NCBI RefSeq assembly: GCF_902859745.1
Contig: NZ_CADIJW010000031.1
Coordinates: 1 to 64,000 of the forward strand
Length of the DNA stretch: 64,000 nt
Direction: 5' to 3'
Source: Achromobacter dolens
GTDB taxonomy: Bacteria; Pseudomonadota; Gammaproteobacteria; Burkholderiales; Burkholderiaceae_B
In this document: piece after piece, positions 8,794-18,700 of the stretch
How the letters are laid out: every line of letters starts with the position of its first letter
How positions within the stretch are numbered: the first letter of the stretch is position 1
The notes under the pieces: generated by a model
What the model was told of the DNA's origin: nothing
The model's input: the letters and a program-made list of their open reading frames with translations, nothing else
Databases searched by the model: none
Made by a program: the position numbers and the translations under genes

Positions 8794-11316
8794 TCAGAAG
8801 CGGTAGGCAAGGTCGAACACGATGCGCAGTTCGCGCTCGCGCTGGCCGTCGTACGGGCGGCTGATGCCGGTGACCATCGCGCCCATGTCGAGCACGTCGT
8901 TGGCGCGAAAGCGCTGGCCATAGCCGAGGGCGATGACGCCGCCGGTGCCGTGGCCCTGCTGGGTGTAGGTGCCAGCGCCGATGGTGCCGATCTGTTCCCA
9001 GGCGGTTTCGTAGCGGCGGTACAGCGTGTGCGTGAGGCGCGCGCCGGGCAGCGCCATCAGGTCCGAGCGCGGGTTGTAGTAGGGCGCGTCGTCGCGGCTG
9101 TTGCGCTGGGTCGACAGGTCCAGCGTCAGGTCGGCCTTCAGGTGCGGCGCGGTGTAGACGCGCTCGCGCCCGTCCAGTCCCAGTTCCCAACGCTGGTTGC
9201 CGTCGGAAAAGCGCGACGGCGACAGCGACAGGGTCCATTCGCGCCGCTCGTTGGCGCGCCAGCGCACGAAGCCGGTCAGGCGGTTGGCGGTGATGTCGTT
9301 GGTCAAGGCCCGCAGCGGGGTCTCGCGCGACAACAGCTCGCCCGAGCCGCCCACCTGCCAGTGGTCGTCGATGTCATAGGCGGCCGACAGGCGCAGGCCC
9401 GGTTTGACGCCGTGGCCGTAGCTGTGGGTCGAGACTTCGCCCTCGACCGTCAGGTCGCGGCCGCGCCATTGCACGCCGGTGCGCAACCAGCGGTAGTTGC
9501 CGCGTCCTTCCTCGAAGTCGCCGGTGGCGTAGCCGCCGCCGCCAAAGGCGCGCCAGTTGTAGTCGATGGGCGGCGAATACAGCACCGCGTCGATGCCGAA
9601 GTCGCCATTGCCGTTGACCGGGCTGTCCGAGGCCAGGCCGCGGTAGCCGCTGATGCGCAGCTCGGCCTTGTTGTGCACTTCCCATTCGCGCGCCAGGCGG
9701 CGGCTGGTCAGGTTCTCGGGGGCGCGCGCCAGGGTGTCGGCCGACAACGCCTCGGCCTGGCGCCATTCCTGCAGGTCCATGGCGGTGAAGCCCTGGCCGT
9801 TTTCGACCTGCAGCGCGCGCGGCGCCAGGGTTTCGGCCATCTTCAGTTCGCGTTCCGAGGCGCGCGGCAGGTCGCGGCGGCGATACAGCGAGGCCAGGTC
9901 GGCGCGCAGCGTCGAGTTGTTGGGCGCGTTCTCGACCATGCCGCGCAGGCGCTGCTCGGCGGCGACCGTGTCGTCGGCCAACTGGCGCGCGGCCGCCACG
10001 GTCTGGGCGCTTTCGAGCTTGAGGTCGTTGGGGTTGCGGGTGGCCTGGCCCTTGAAGTACAGCCAGGGCGCGTAGCCGGATTCGATGGCGTCGGTGACGG
10101 CATCGGTGCGGTCGAATTCCTCGGCTTCGGCCAGCGCGTAGTACAGGCCGGTCTCGGTGTTGAGTCGGTCTTCGGCATCGTCGTCGCGGCTGGCGCCGTC
10201 GGCGCCGACCTGGCGGTAGAGGTCGCGGGCCTTTTCCGGCTGGCGCAGGTACAGGTAGGCCGAGGCGACGTCATTCAGCGCATAGCGTGGCACCGCCACG
10301 TCCTGGGCGCGCAGGGCCTCGTATTCACGCACCACGTCGGCCATGCGGACCCGCGCATGCAGCGCGTGCAGACGGTCGATGCGGGCGCGCAGCACGTCCT
10401 GGCGCGCCGGCTCGCCCAGGGCTTGCCAGGCGGGGATCAGCGCGTCGTAGCGGGCCAGCGCGCGGTCGGCGATGGCGAAGCGCCCGGCCTCGGTGCGGGT
10501 GGGCATGGCGGCCAGCCGGACCTGCTGGGCCAGCGCGTCACCCTCCATCCGGCGCAACTGCGCGGCGTCGAACAGGTCGGAATGCTGGCGGGCCAGATCC
10601 AGCGCCGGCTGCGCCAGGCGGGCGCGGCTGAGGGCGTCGATATATTCGCGCAGCACGTAGGGCGTGCCGGGCGCGATCGACAGCGCCTGGTCGGCCTGGT
10701 GCAGGGCCTCATACGGCTGGCGCAGCCGCGCATGGACATAGGCCAACGCCAGGCGCGCGTCGGCGTCGCGCGGCGCGCGCTTGACCCAGGCCTGGCCGGC
10801 GGCGAGCGCGGCCTCGGTCTGGTCGGCGTCGGCGAGGGTCATGATCTCGCCGGCGGCGAAGGCGGTCTGGCCGGGATGGCGGCTCAGGCCGGCGCGGTAG
10901 GCCGCCAGGGCCTCGGGCCAGCGACGCAGGTCGCGGTAGGCGCGAGCCGCCGCCAACTGGATGTCGGCGGGCACGGCGGCGGCCCGGGGCAGGGATTCGT
11001 AGGCGGCGACCGCCTCGCCGGGCCGGCCGGCCCAGCCGGCGATGACGATGTGGTCGTAGATCGCCTGGCGGCCGGCGCCCGCGCCTTGTTGGCGCAGCAT
11101 GGCCAGCGCCGGCTCGTAGTCGCCGGCGCGGGCGCGCGTGATCAGGGCGTCATAGTCGGCGCCAGGGGCGGCCAGCGCCAGGGCGGGAGCCAGCAGCGCG
11201 CCGGCCGTGAAGGCGCGCACGGCCGTGGCGGCGGCGCGCTGTCGCGGGGCCGCCTGCGTGGCGGTCGCCATGTCGGGGCCCGCGTGGCCCCGGGGGGGCA
11301 TTGTTCCTTTCAGCAT
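8794..11316 (-). CDS. pgaA: PNAG outer-membrane export porin PgaA
   Basis: 840 residues from ATG 11316, which has GGAAG about 10 nt upstream; ATGs at 11301 and 11271 are alternatives. A signal peptide (hydrophobic core ending ALALA) is followed by a long helical region with tetratricopeptide-type repeats (about residues 60-500) that guide deacetylated polymer, and a C-terminal beta-barrel of about 300 residues ending in Tyr-Arg-Phe, as expected for outer-membrane insertion. It is the first gene of pgaABCD. The frame continues open upstream to about 11700, but that stretch has no signal-peptide logic. Confidence 0.9.
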   Translation of the reverse strand: MLKGTMPPRGHAGPDMATATQAAPRQRAAATAVRAFTAGALLAPALALAAPGADYDALITRARAGDYEPALAMLRQQGAGAGRQAIYDHIVIAGWAGRPGEAVAAYESLPRAAAVPADIQLAAARAYRDLRRWPEALAAYRAGLSRHPGQTAFAAGEIMTLADADQTEAALAAGQAWVKRAPRDADARLALAYVHARLRQPYEALHQADQALSIAPGTPYVLREYIDALSRARLAQPALDLARQHSDLFDAAQLRRMEGDALAQQVRLAAMPTRTEAGRFAIADRALARYDALIPAWQALGEPARQDVLRARIDRLHALHARVRMADVVREYEALRAQDVAVPRYALNDVASAYLYLRQPEKARDLYRQVGADGASRDDDAEDRLNTETGLYYALAEAEEFDRTDAVTDAIESGYAPWLYFKGQATRNPNDLKLESAQTVAAARQLADDTVAAEQRLRGMVENAPNNSTLRADLASLYRRRDLPRASERELKMAETLAPRALQVENGQGFTAMDLQEWRQAEALSADTLARAPENLTSRRLAREWEVHNKAELRISGYRGLASDSPVNGNGDFGIDAVLYSPPIDYNWRAFGGGGYATGDFEEGRGNYRWLRTGVQWRGRDLTVEGEVSTHSYGHGVKPGLRLSAAYDIDDHWQVGGSGELLSRETPLRALTNDITANRLTGFVRWRANERREWTLSLSPSRFSDGNQRWELGLDGRERVYTAPHLKADLTLDLSTQRNSRDDAPYYNPRSDLMALPGARLTHTLYRRYETAWEQIGTIGAGTYTQQGHGTGGVIALGYGQRFRANDVLDMGAMVTGISRPYDGQRERELRIVFDLAYRF

Positions 11317-11856
11317 CCGTAGTACTTCCGCAGTTGCGACGAGGGCGCTCACGGCTCCGCCGGCCGGACGCGCAGGGCGCGTCGCCGAAGGCGCGGCACG
11401 GACGCAAGCAAGGGCGCCGGCGGCGGATGGGAGAGCGTTGGGTAGTGACTGCGCGGCGCCCGCTGCGGGGACCTTCGCACTCGCACGAGGGAGTGCATGG
11501 CTAGTACGCGCCACGCCCGTGGGGCGTGGTTGCGACGCTTCTGGCGGCGCCGTCAACAGCCCGAACTTTATGGGTTTTCGGTCAATCCAACTGTCAATTA
11601 GTGCAAAGGGCGGCGCCGTTGTTACGAAGCTTGACGTATTCTCTGTCGCATACCGCGCAACCGTCGTGGCGGTATGCCGGTATTGGGGCAACCCGGGCAC
11701 GGAACGTTGTGCGCGCGACGGAATGGGTTCACATGGTTCGCCCTGAAAGTAACAAAAAACGTCAAAAGTGCAGGTCTGTAACGTGACTACGACACTGCCT
11801 CCGGTGCAACACCTAGCGACGGCGAGCGCATGCGAACGCGCGAGCCGGTAAACAAC
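11317..11856. promoter_or_regulatory. long divergent intergenic region between pgaA and diguanylate cyclase
   Basis: About 540 bp without a convincing gene. On the minus strand a TTGACA (11592-11597) is followed 19 nt later by CATAAA, a weak sigma-70-like promoter candidate that would give pgaA a leader of roughly 240 nt. The stretch 11550-11780 is clearly richer in A/T than its surroundings, as expected for a control region. The long leader leaves room for post-transcriptional control, as known for pgaA mRNA in E. coli (CsrA); I could not identify specific CsrA sites. Small open frames here look like chance. Confidence 0.35.
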
Positions 11857-13122
11857 ATGACGACTTCCTTATTTTTCCTGGTGTGGGGGCTGGCGACGGC
11901 CCTGGCGCTACCCTTGCTGCTGCCGCTGCGGACGCGTGGCGTCGGCGGCGTGCAGGCGTTCACAATCGCCAACGGCCTGGCGGTGCTGTCGATGCTGGCT
12001 TACGCGTCGTCCGAAATCATGCCGCCCGGCGCCTATGTGATGGTGTCCAACGCCGCCTGGCTGGCGTCCGTAAGCCTGGTGTACGTGGGCGTGCGGCAGT
12101 TCTTCGGCCTGCGGCCGCAGGGCGCGCGCGTGGGCCTGGCGGCGGCGCTGTGTATCGTGGCGATGGCGGCCATGCTGTACCGGCAGGACTACCTGGTGGG
12201 CCGCATGGTGGTGTTCTCCACCTTCACCTGTGTGCTGATGCTCGCCACGGGCGGCGTGGTGTATCGCCAGCGCAAGCAGATCCAGACCCCCGGGGTGGTG
12301 CTCTACGTGCTGCTGGCGATGACCGGCCTGGCGCTGCTGCATGCCCTGCGCGTGGCGGTGTATGGCAGTGGGTGGGTGCCGGTGTCGTCGCTGCTGGATC
12401 CGGCGCCCTGGGGCCTGTTCTTCATCGTCTGTGGGTCGGTGACGGTGCCGGCGCTGTTCCTGGCCTTGCTGTTGCTGATCCAGACCGCGCTGTCGGAAAG
12501 AATGCAGGCGGCGCTGACCTTCGACAGCCTGACGGGCGCCTATTCCCGCCGCAGCATCCTCGACGAGCTGGAGCATGAACTGCTGCGTTGCGAGCGCGGC
12601 GACGGCCGGCTGGCGGTGCTGGTGCTGGACATCGACCACTTCAAGTCGATCAACGACCGTCACGGCCATGCGACCGGCGACGCCGCCCTGCGGCATTTTG
12701 CGCAGGCGGTGCCCAAGGCCGTGCGCGCCAGCGACCGTTTCGGCCGCCTGGGCGGCGAGGAATTCGTGCTGCTGATGTACGGCTGCGACGCCGCCTATGC
12801 GCTAGTGCAGGCGCAGCGCGTCTGCGATGCCCTGCGCGATTCGCCGCTGTACCTGCAGGGGCAGGCGTTGCGCATGACCGTCAGCGGCGGCGTGGCGACA
12901 TTCCAGCCAGGCGACACCGCCGACGGCATTCTGGCCCGCGCCGACCTGGCGTTGTACAAGGCCAAGGAGCTGGGCCGCGATCGCGTCGAGATGGCCTGGA
13001 GCGGACGCGCCACGGGCCGCCCGCAGGCGGCCCGGGAGCAGGGGGAGGAAGGCGCCGCGCGGGAAGGCGCCAGCCCCGAGGGGGGCGCGTTGGCCGCGGA
13101 GGGCTCCAACCTTACGGCTTGA
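11857..13122 (+). CDS. membrane-bound diguanylate cyclase (GGDEF)
   Basis: 421 residues (an in-frame ATG at 11830 would add nine). The N-terminal half has about six membrane segments with no recognisable named sensor domain. The C-terminal GGDEF domain has an intact active site, GGEEF at about residues 299-303, and an intact inhibitory I-site RASD five residues upstream. It should therefore make c-di-GMP and be product-inhibited. The last 40 residues are Ala/Gly/Glu-rich and probably disordered. It diverges from the pga operon, whose synthase is activated by c-di-GMP in E. coli, so a local supply role is plausible. Its 3' end overlaps the convergent peptidase gene by 11 bp. Confidence 0.88.
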   Translation: MTTSLFFLVWGLATALALPLLLPLRTRGVGGVQAFTIANGLAVLSMLAYASSEIMPPGAYVMVSNAAWLASVSLVYVGVRQFFGLRPQGARVGLAAALCIVAMAAMLYRQDYLVGRMVVFSTFTCVLMLATGGVVYRQRKQIQTPGVVLYVLLAMTGLALLHALRVAVYGSGWVPVSSLLDPAPWGLFFIVCGSVTVPALFLALLLLIQTALSERMQAALTFDSLTGAYSRRSILDELEHELLRCERGDGRLAVLVLDIDHFKSINDRHGHATGDAALRHFAQAVPKAVRASDRFGRLGGEEFVLLMYGCDAAYALVQAQRVCDALRDSPLYLQGQALRMTVSGGVATFQPGDTADGILARADLALYKAKELGRDRVEMAWSGRATGRPQAAREQGEEGAAREGASPEGGALAAEGSNLTA

Positions 13123-15019
13123 GGTGCTCGGTGAAGAACTTTTCCATGGCCGCGTAGAACTCGAACTTGTTTTCGTCGTTGTGGAAGCCGTGGCCTTCGT
13201 TGTCCTTGACCATGTATTCCACCTCGACGCCGCGGGCCTTCAACGCCTTGACCATCTGGTCGCTCTCGTCCTTGTTGACGCGCGGGTCCTTGGCGCCCTG
13301 GGCGATGAACAGCGGCGTCTTGATCTTGTCGGCGTGCAGGGCCGGCGAGGTGGCGGCCAGGCGGTCCTTGTCGCGCACCGGGTCGCCGACCATGTCCTGC
13401 ATCTTGTCGAGCATCGGCTTCCAGTAGGGCGGAATCGACTTCATGAACGTGAACAGGTTGGACACGCCGACGTAGTCGACGGCGGCCGCGTACAGGTCGG
13501 GTGTGAAGGTCACGCCGGCCAGCGTCGCGTAGCCGCCGTAACTGGCGCCGTAGATGCCGATGCGCTTGGGATCGGCGATGCCCTGCTTGACCAGCCATTG
13601 GACGCCATCGGTGATGTCGTCCTGCATCTTCAGGCCCCATTGGCCGAAACTGGCTTCCCAGAAGGCGCGGCCATAGCCGGTGGAGCCGCGGAAGTTCATC
13701 TGCAGCACGCAGAAACCGCGGTTGGCCAGGAACTGCACCTCGGGGTTGTAGCCCCAGCCGTCGCGCGCCCACGGGCCGCCGTGCGGGTTGACGATGCATG
13801 GCAGGTTCTTGGGGTCGCGCCCGGCCGGCAGCGTCAGGTAGCCATGGATGGTGAGGCCGTCGCGGCTCTGGTAGCTGATGGGCTGCACCCGCGACATGTC
13901 GGCCTCGGGGATGGCCGGGTTGATGTCGGCCAGCTTGCTGAGGGTGTCGGCGCGGGCGTCGTAGATGTAGCGCGAGCCGGGCGTGCGGTCGTTGTAGGCG
14001 GCGACGATGAACTTGTCTTCGTCGCGGTTGGCGCCCTGGATGGCGAACTGGTAGCCCTCGAGCTGGGCTGACAGTTTCTTGAACAGGGTTTCGGTCTCGG
14101 CGTCGAAGAACTTGTACTGCGGCTTGTCGGTCTGGTAGGAGGCCACCGTCAGCACGCGGCGCTTGCGCGAGAAACCGGCCGCGTCCAGGTCGACCGTGTC
14201 CGGGGTGAAGATCTCGTCTTCCTTGTCGGGGCTGGCCGGGTCGATCACCACCAGCGCGAGCTTGTCGCGGCCGCGGTTGGACAGAGCGTAGAACTTCTTG
14301 TCGTCGAAGGTGAAGAAAGCCGGGCTGACGCTGGTGCGGTAGTCGGTGGTGAACAGCGGGCGGAACTCCGAGGCCTCGTTGTCGCGGTAGAGCAGGGTGG
14401 TGTTCAGGCCGTCGCTGGTGACGGCCGCGCGCACCTTGCCGGCGTGGTCGGTCTGCCAGCCGACGATATTGCCGGGGTTCTGCGCCACCAGCACGCCGGC
14501 GCCGGTGTGCACGTTGACGCGGTAGACGTCGAACACCTGCGGATCGCGCTGGTTGTGACTGATCAGGATGTGGTCGGGGTCGTCTTCGAGGTCGTCCTCG
14601 ATGCTGGCGCGCACGCCGTCGTAGGGGGTCAGGTCGGTGACCTTGCCGGTCTTGGCGTCCACCGCCAGGACGTGGAAGTTCTCGTCGCCGCCGAAGTCCT
14701 TCTGGTACAGCACCACGTCGGGGCCTTTCCAGAAGAAGTTGCTGATGTCGCGGGCCGACTCGCTGGTCAGCTTGCGCGGTTCGCCCACCGGCTTGCTGCC
14801 TTCCAGTGCCTGGACGTAGATGTTCATGCGCGGCGGCTTGCCGTCGACGCTGGTGGGCTGCATGAAGCCCAGGGTCTTGCCGTCGTCGGCCAGGCGGAAG
14901 AAGCCGCGTTCCGGATTGCGGAAAAAGTCTTTCAGGGGGTAGGCCCGGGGCGGCTGCGCGGCGGCGCTGGCGCCCAGGGAGGCGCCGACGATACCGGCGG
15001 CCAGGATGGTGTGTTTCAT
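13112..15019 (-). CDS. S9 family prolyl-oligopeptidase-like serine peptidase, secreted
   Basis: 635 residues from ATG 15019. The N-terminus (MKHTILAAGIVGASLGASAAA) is a signal peptide, so the enzyme is likely periplasmic. A beta-propeller region fills roughly residues 40-370. The C-terminal alpha/beta-hydrolase domain has HGGPW (oxyanion region), nucleophile motif GASYGG, acid Asp in GAKDPRVN and catalytic His in NEGHGF. The family removes dipeptides or acyl-amino acids from short peptides. The frame is open upstream to 15301, but the signal peptide marks the start. Convergent with the diguanylate cyclase (11-bp overlap) and divergent from the small lipoprotein gene. Confidence 0.9.
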   Translation of the reverse strand: MKHTILAAGIVGASLGASAAAQPPRAYPLKDFFRNPERGFFRLADDGKTLGFMQPTSVDGKPPRMNIYVQALEGSKPVGEPRKLTSESARDISNFFWKGPDVVLYQKDFGGDENFHVLAVDAKTGKVTDLTPYDGVRASIEDDLEDDPDHILISHNQRDPQVFDVYRVNVHTGAGVLVAQNPGNIVGWQTDHAGKVRAAVTSDGLNTTLLYRDNEASEFRPLFTTDYRTSVSPAFFTFDDKKFYALSNRGRDKLALVVIDPASPDKEDEIFTPDTVDLDAAGFSRKRRVLTVASYQTDKPQYKFFDAETETLFKKLSAQLEGYQFAIQGANRDEDKFIVAAYNDRTPGSRYIYDARADTLSKLADINPAIPEADMSRVQPISYQSRDGLTIHGYLTLPAGRDPKNLPCIVNPHGGPWARDGWGYNPEVQFLANRGFCVLQMNFRGSTGYGRAFWEASFGQWGLKMQDDITDGVQWLVKQGIADPKRIGIYGASYGGYATLAGVTFTPDLYAAAVDYVGVSNLFTFMKSIPPYWKPMLDKMQDMVGDPVRDKDRLAATSPALHADKIKTPLFIAQGAKDPRVNKDESDQMVKALKARGVEVEYMVKDNEGHGFHNDENKFEFYAAMEKFFTEHLKP

Positions 15020-15182
15020 GAATGAGAGCAAGGCATACCTCCGACGATTCCACCCGGCCGCGGGCGCCGCCGGACTACTGATCGATAATGCCATAGCCTC
15101 GGCCGGGGTGTCGAACCGCCCCGGCCACTTATGCCGGTGGCCGGTTTGCGGGATAATCGCGGCTATCAATCTGGAGAAACAC

Positions 15183-15638
15183 ATGGTTCGGAATCTGGTC
15201 GTGGCGTCGGCGCTGGCCCTGGGGCTGGCGGGCTGCTCGCTGGGCATTTCGCAGGATGGCTCGTCGCCGCACAGCGAGTTCAAGGCGCCCGTTGCCTTCA
15301 AGGACGCCTATGCCACCACGGTGCGCCAGGCCAACGCCTGCCTGCGCAGCACCGACAACGCCTATCGCGTGGTCTCGAGCCTGGACGAGGGCGCCCAGTC
15401 CGCCGTGGTGCGGGTGCTGGCCCCGTACAGCGACAATGAAATGACGCGGGTCGACCTGAAGGCCGCCGGTCCCAAGACCACCGAAACCCGCATCGTGATG
15501 TGGGGCAAGGGCACCTGGGACGCCGCGGCGATGCGCGCCATGCAGGACGCGATCTACTACGGCATGAGCTCGTGCGCCAGCTACATGCCGCTGGATCCGC
15601 GGCCGCCGGTCAAGCCGTCGCGCGACCTGCCGAAGTAA
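15183..15638 (+). CDS. small putative lipoprotein of unknown function
   Basis: 151 residues, preceded by GGAGAA seven bases before the ATG and by a GATAAT -10-like hexamer at 15152-15157. Residues 1-18 form a lipoprotein signal with lipobox LAGC. The mature part has three further cysteines (two could form a disulfide), a mixed alpha/beta pattern and a Pro-rich C-terminus. It resembles small conserved lipoproteins of Bordetella/Achromobacter of unknown role; I do not recognise a functional family. Confidence 0.8.
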   Translation: MVRNLVVASALALGLAGCSLGISQDGSSPHSEFKAPVAFKDAYATTVRQANACLRSTDNAYRVVSSLDEGAQSAVVRVLAPYSDNEMTRVDLKAAGPKTTETRIVMWGKGTWDAAAMRAMQDAIYYGMSSCASYMPLDPRPPVKPSRDLPK

Positions 15639-15700
15639 CGCGGCGGGCGGCGGCCCGATCGCGGCGGCCGCGGTCAGGCCGCCGCCCGGCCTGGCGCCAA

Positions 15701-18700
15701 TCAGAATGCGTGGCGGATATTCGCGTTGATCGCCTTGTCGGTGTTGTATCTGCCGAAGGCGGAACGTTCCATGCTCAAGCTGAGGCGGGTGCCGCCCCTG
15801 ATCCTGGCGTTCACTCCCAACTCCATCAACATCCTGCCATCCTTGCCGTGGCTGGCGTGGATCTGCCCCAGATCGTCGCGCAACGACGTCGCGCCGGGGG
15901 CGCGCAGGTCAAATTGGTAACTCAGGGCGGCCAGCGAGGTCAGTTGCCACGCCGTGCCCTCGAAGGACTTGCCGGCCGCCAAACCCACGCGCCCGATCAG
16001 GGGGGTGAAGCGTCCCTGCCGTACGCTGACGTTGGCGCCGTGGTATTGCCAATCGAACCGATGGCCGGGCACCGTGCCGTACACCAGCTCGACCTGGGGT
16101 TCGACGAACGCGCGGTCGACCAGGGTGATGCGCCGTCCGGCTTCCGCGCCCAGATACCAGGAATGCCCGCCGTAATCCTGCGCCGCCAGGCCCATGGCCG
16201 GCATCCCATAGTGGTTGCGGTTGAGCACGTATTTGCCGATCACGTCGACATACCATCCGGCATCGAACAGGGCGGAGGCATAAAGACCGCCGCCCGAGGA
16301 TCGGGTCTTGCCCGAGAAGGCCCGGCCGTTATGGCGGTTGTCGGTGAATGTCATGGTGGCGCCGGCGTAGACGTCGGCCCCGGCAAAAGCGAACTTCCGG
16401 TCGGCGCCGAGTTGCAAATGGGTATAGCGGCTCGTGGATCCCCCGCGCGCCGAGCTGCCTGAGCCGTTCATCAGGCGCGCCCAGCCGCCGGCATTGCCCT
16501 GGGCGTGACGCAGATCCCCCATGCGCCGGTTGAGGTTGTTCACTTCGGTCAGGAAGTTCTGGCGGCCGACGTCCGTCAGTCCCGTGCCGCCCTGGAGCGC
16601 GGCTTCGTCCCGCTTCAGCGCGAAGCCTTGCAACACCCATTGTGTCGCGGTGTCGGTGGCGACGACTGCGACTTGCGGGGTGAGGCGATGAAAGCCGAGT
16701 TCGCGCGTGGGCGTGTCCAGGGTGAAAACGTCGCCACGGGTGCCGGGCGGGGCTGTCACCAGGGGCGTGGGCGAGGGGGTGAGGCTGGCCGGCGACCGGG
16801 CCAGCAGGACGTGCAGCGCATTGTTCCGGCCGGCCAGGGACTGCCTGACCGTGATGCGGTCGGCGGACAGCCCGTCGGTCCGCATGAACACTTGGCTGTC
16901 GTCCATGGTCAGGACGTCGACGTCCAGCGATCTGAAGTCGGACGCACCAGCGAGAGCCAGGTCGGCACGATCGAGCCGCAACGATTTCGCCGACGACGTG
17001 GACCTCACCTGCCAGGACAGGTCTTGCATGGTCACGTCGGACGCGGGCGCGGCGATGTCGCCGAGGTAAGCGGCGCGCGGCGCGGTCGGGCCGACGGATT
17101 CGCCACCGCCAAGGCGGATGTGCGCGGCATCGTCGGACACAATATTGCCGGCAAGGCGGGTGCCGGCTTCCGCCTCGAGGCTGGCATCCGGACCATTCAG
17201 TCTCCAGGATTCGGCCGAGTAGGTCGTTGCGGGAAGGGCGGGGACCGCCGCCGCCCGCATCGACAGGATGGCGCGGGCCCCCACGCGCACTTCGCCATCC
17301 GAGGCGAGGCCGGCATGGCTTGTCACCCTGGCGTCCTCGCGCAGGTTCAGCAGCGAGCGGGTGAATACGCTGTGGCGGTCGAGCACCGCGTGGGGGGAAG
17401 AGACATGCGTTTCGCTATCGGCGCTGTCGATGCCCCCGTTGAAGCGCTCCGCGATGTGCAGGGTGGAGTGGTTCGCCAGGGTCACCCCTCCCTCGAATCT
17501 GCTTGTCCCGGCGTCTGTGCCAGCCCTCGATTCGCCGGCGGCCGGCGCCGTATTGATGGCGGTGCCGTCGTTCAGGTCGATGAAGACAGAGGCGCTGCCC
17601 AGGGTGACGATGGAATTATCGGCGAGGATATCGGTGGCGAGCACGGCGTTGCGGCCGAGATGGAGGCGCGCGTTGCGCAGTTGCAGCGATGCCATGCGGA
17701 AGTGGCGCGTTTCCCAGTCGGGCTGAGCGAAGGAGACGGGGCGGGTCCGCAGCGAGTCATCGCCCATGGACTTGAGCTTGTCCGCGACGGCGGCGGTATT
17801 GGCGGCGTGGACAAGCGGGTGCCCTTGCAGGTACAGCAGGCCGTTCTGCTGGATGAACGCGCCAGTGCTGTCGATACCTCCGTCGATGGCGAAGCGGCCC
17901 TGCGGCGTGGCGGTGTTGGCGATGTCGAGATTGCCGGTGAAATGGCCGTGCCAGAGGGTCGTGGCATTGGCGCCGCCGGGTGGGTCGAAGGCCAGGTTCA
18001 CGGTGGCGGGGGAACCGCTATTGGTGAGCACGGCGCCGGCGTCGGCGCCGTTCAATCGATGGAAGGTGAGATCGTTGCCGTTGATGTCGAGCTTGCCCCC
18101 ACGGAATCCCCACTGGATGTTGTCCGGATCGATCTGGCGGCTGTCGGCCAGCACCAGGGTTGGGCGGCCGCTGACGATGCGGACCGCCGCGAAGGCCTGA
18201 ACCCGGTCGCTGGCATCGGCGCGTTGCGCCAGGATGACGGTGCCATCGCCAATGTTCAACGTGCCCGGGTTGATCCCTGAAGCGCTGATCTTCAGTGTGC
18301 CGGCGCCCAGCTTGTGCAGGCTGTCGGCCTCCACGCCGTTGACCTGCCAGTCGACGAACGCTTCCGCGTTCACCGTGATGCCGCCGCCTCGCCAGGTCTG
18401 GGTATCCGTGGGCCTGACGGCGTAGCGGCCGTCGAATGTGAGGGCGCCGGCGCCTTGGTCGACCGTGCTTTCCAGCGTGACGATGCCGCCGCCGCGAAAG
18501 GCCAGATCCTTGCCGTGATCCAGCGCGGCGGCCTGATTCGCCCCGAACCTGCCATGCATGGTCCAGGCGTTCTCCGCCTGGCTCAATGCGCCGGTTCCGC
18601 TGGCCCTGTCGTAGGTCCAATGAATCTCGTCATCGGGCCTTTGGGTGACCACCGGCGCATCGGTCTTGCCGTCGATGACATCCATGACGTCCGGGACCGG

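Noticed and set aside
8701-11322. 873-codon plus-strand open frame opposite pgaA
   Set aside because: Composition is typical of an antisense shadow, and the opposite strand encodes a complete PgaA with TPR and barrel.
16505-18280. 591-codon plus-strand open frame opposite autotransporter 1
   Set aside because: Antisense shadow of the passenger region.
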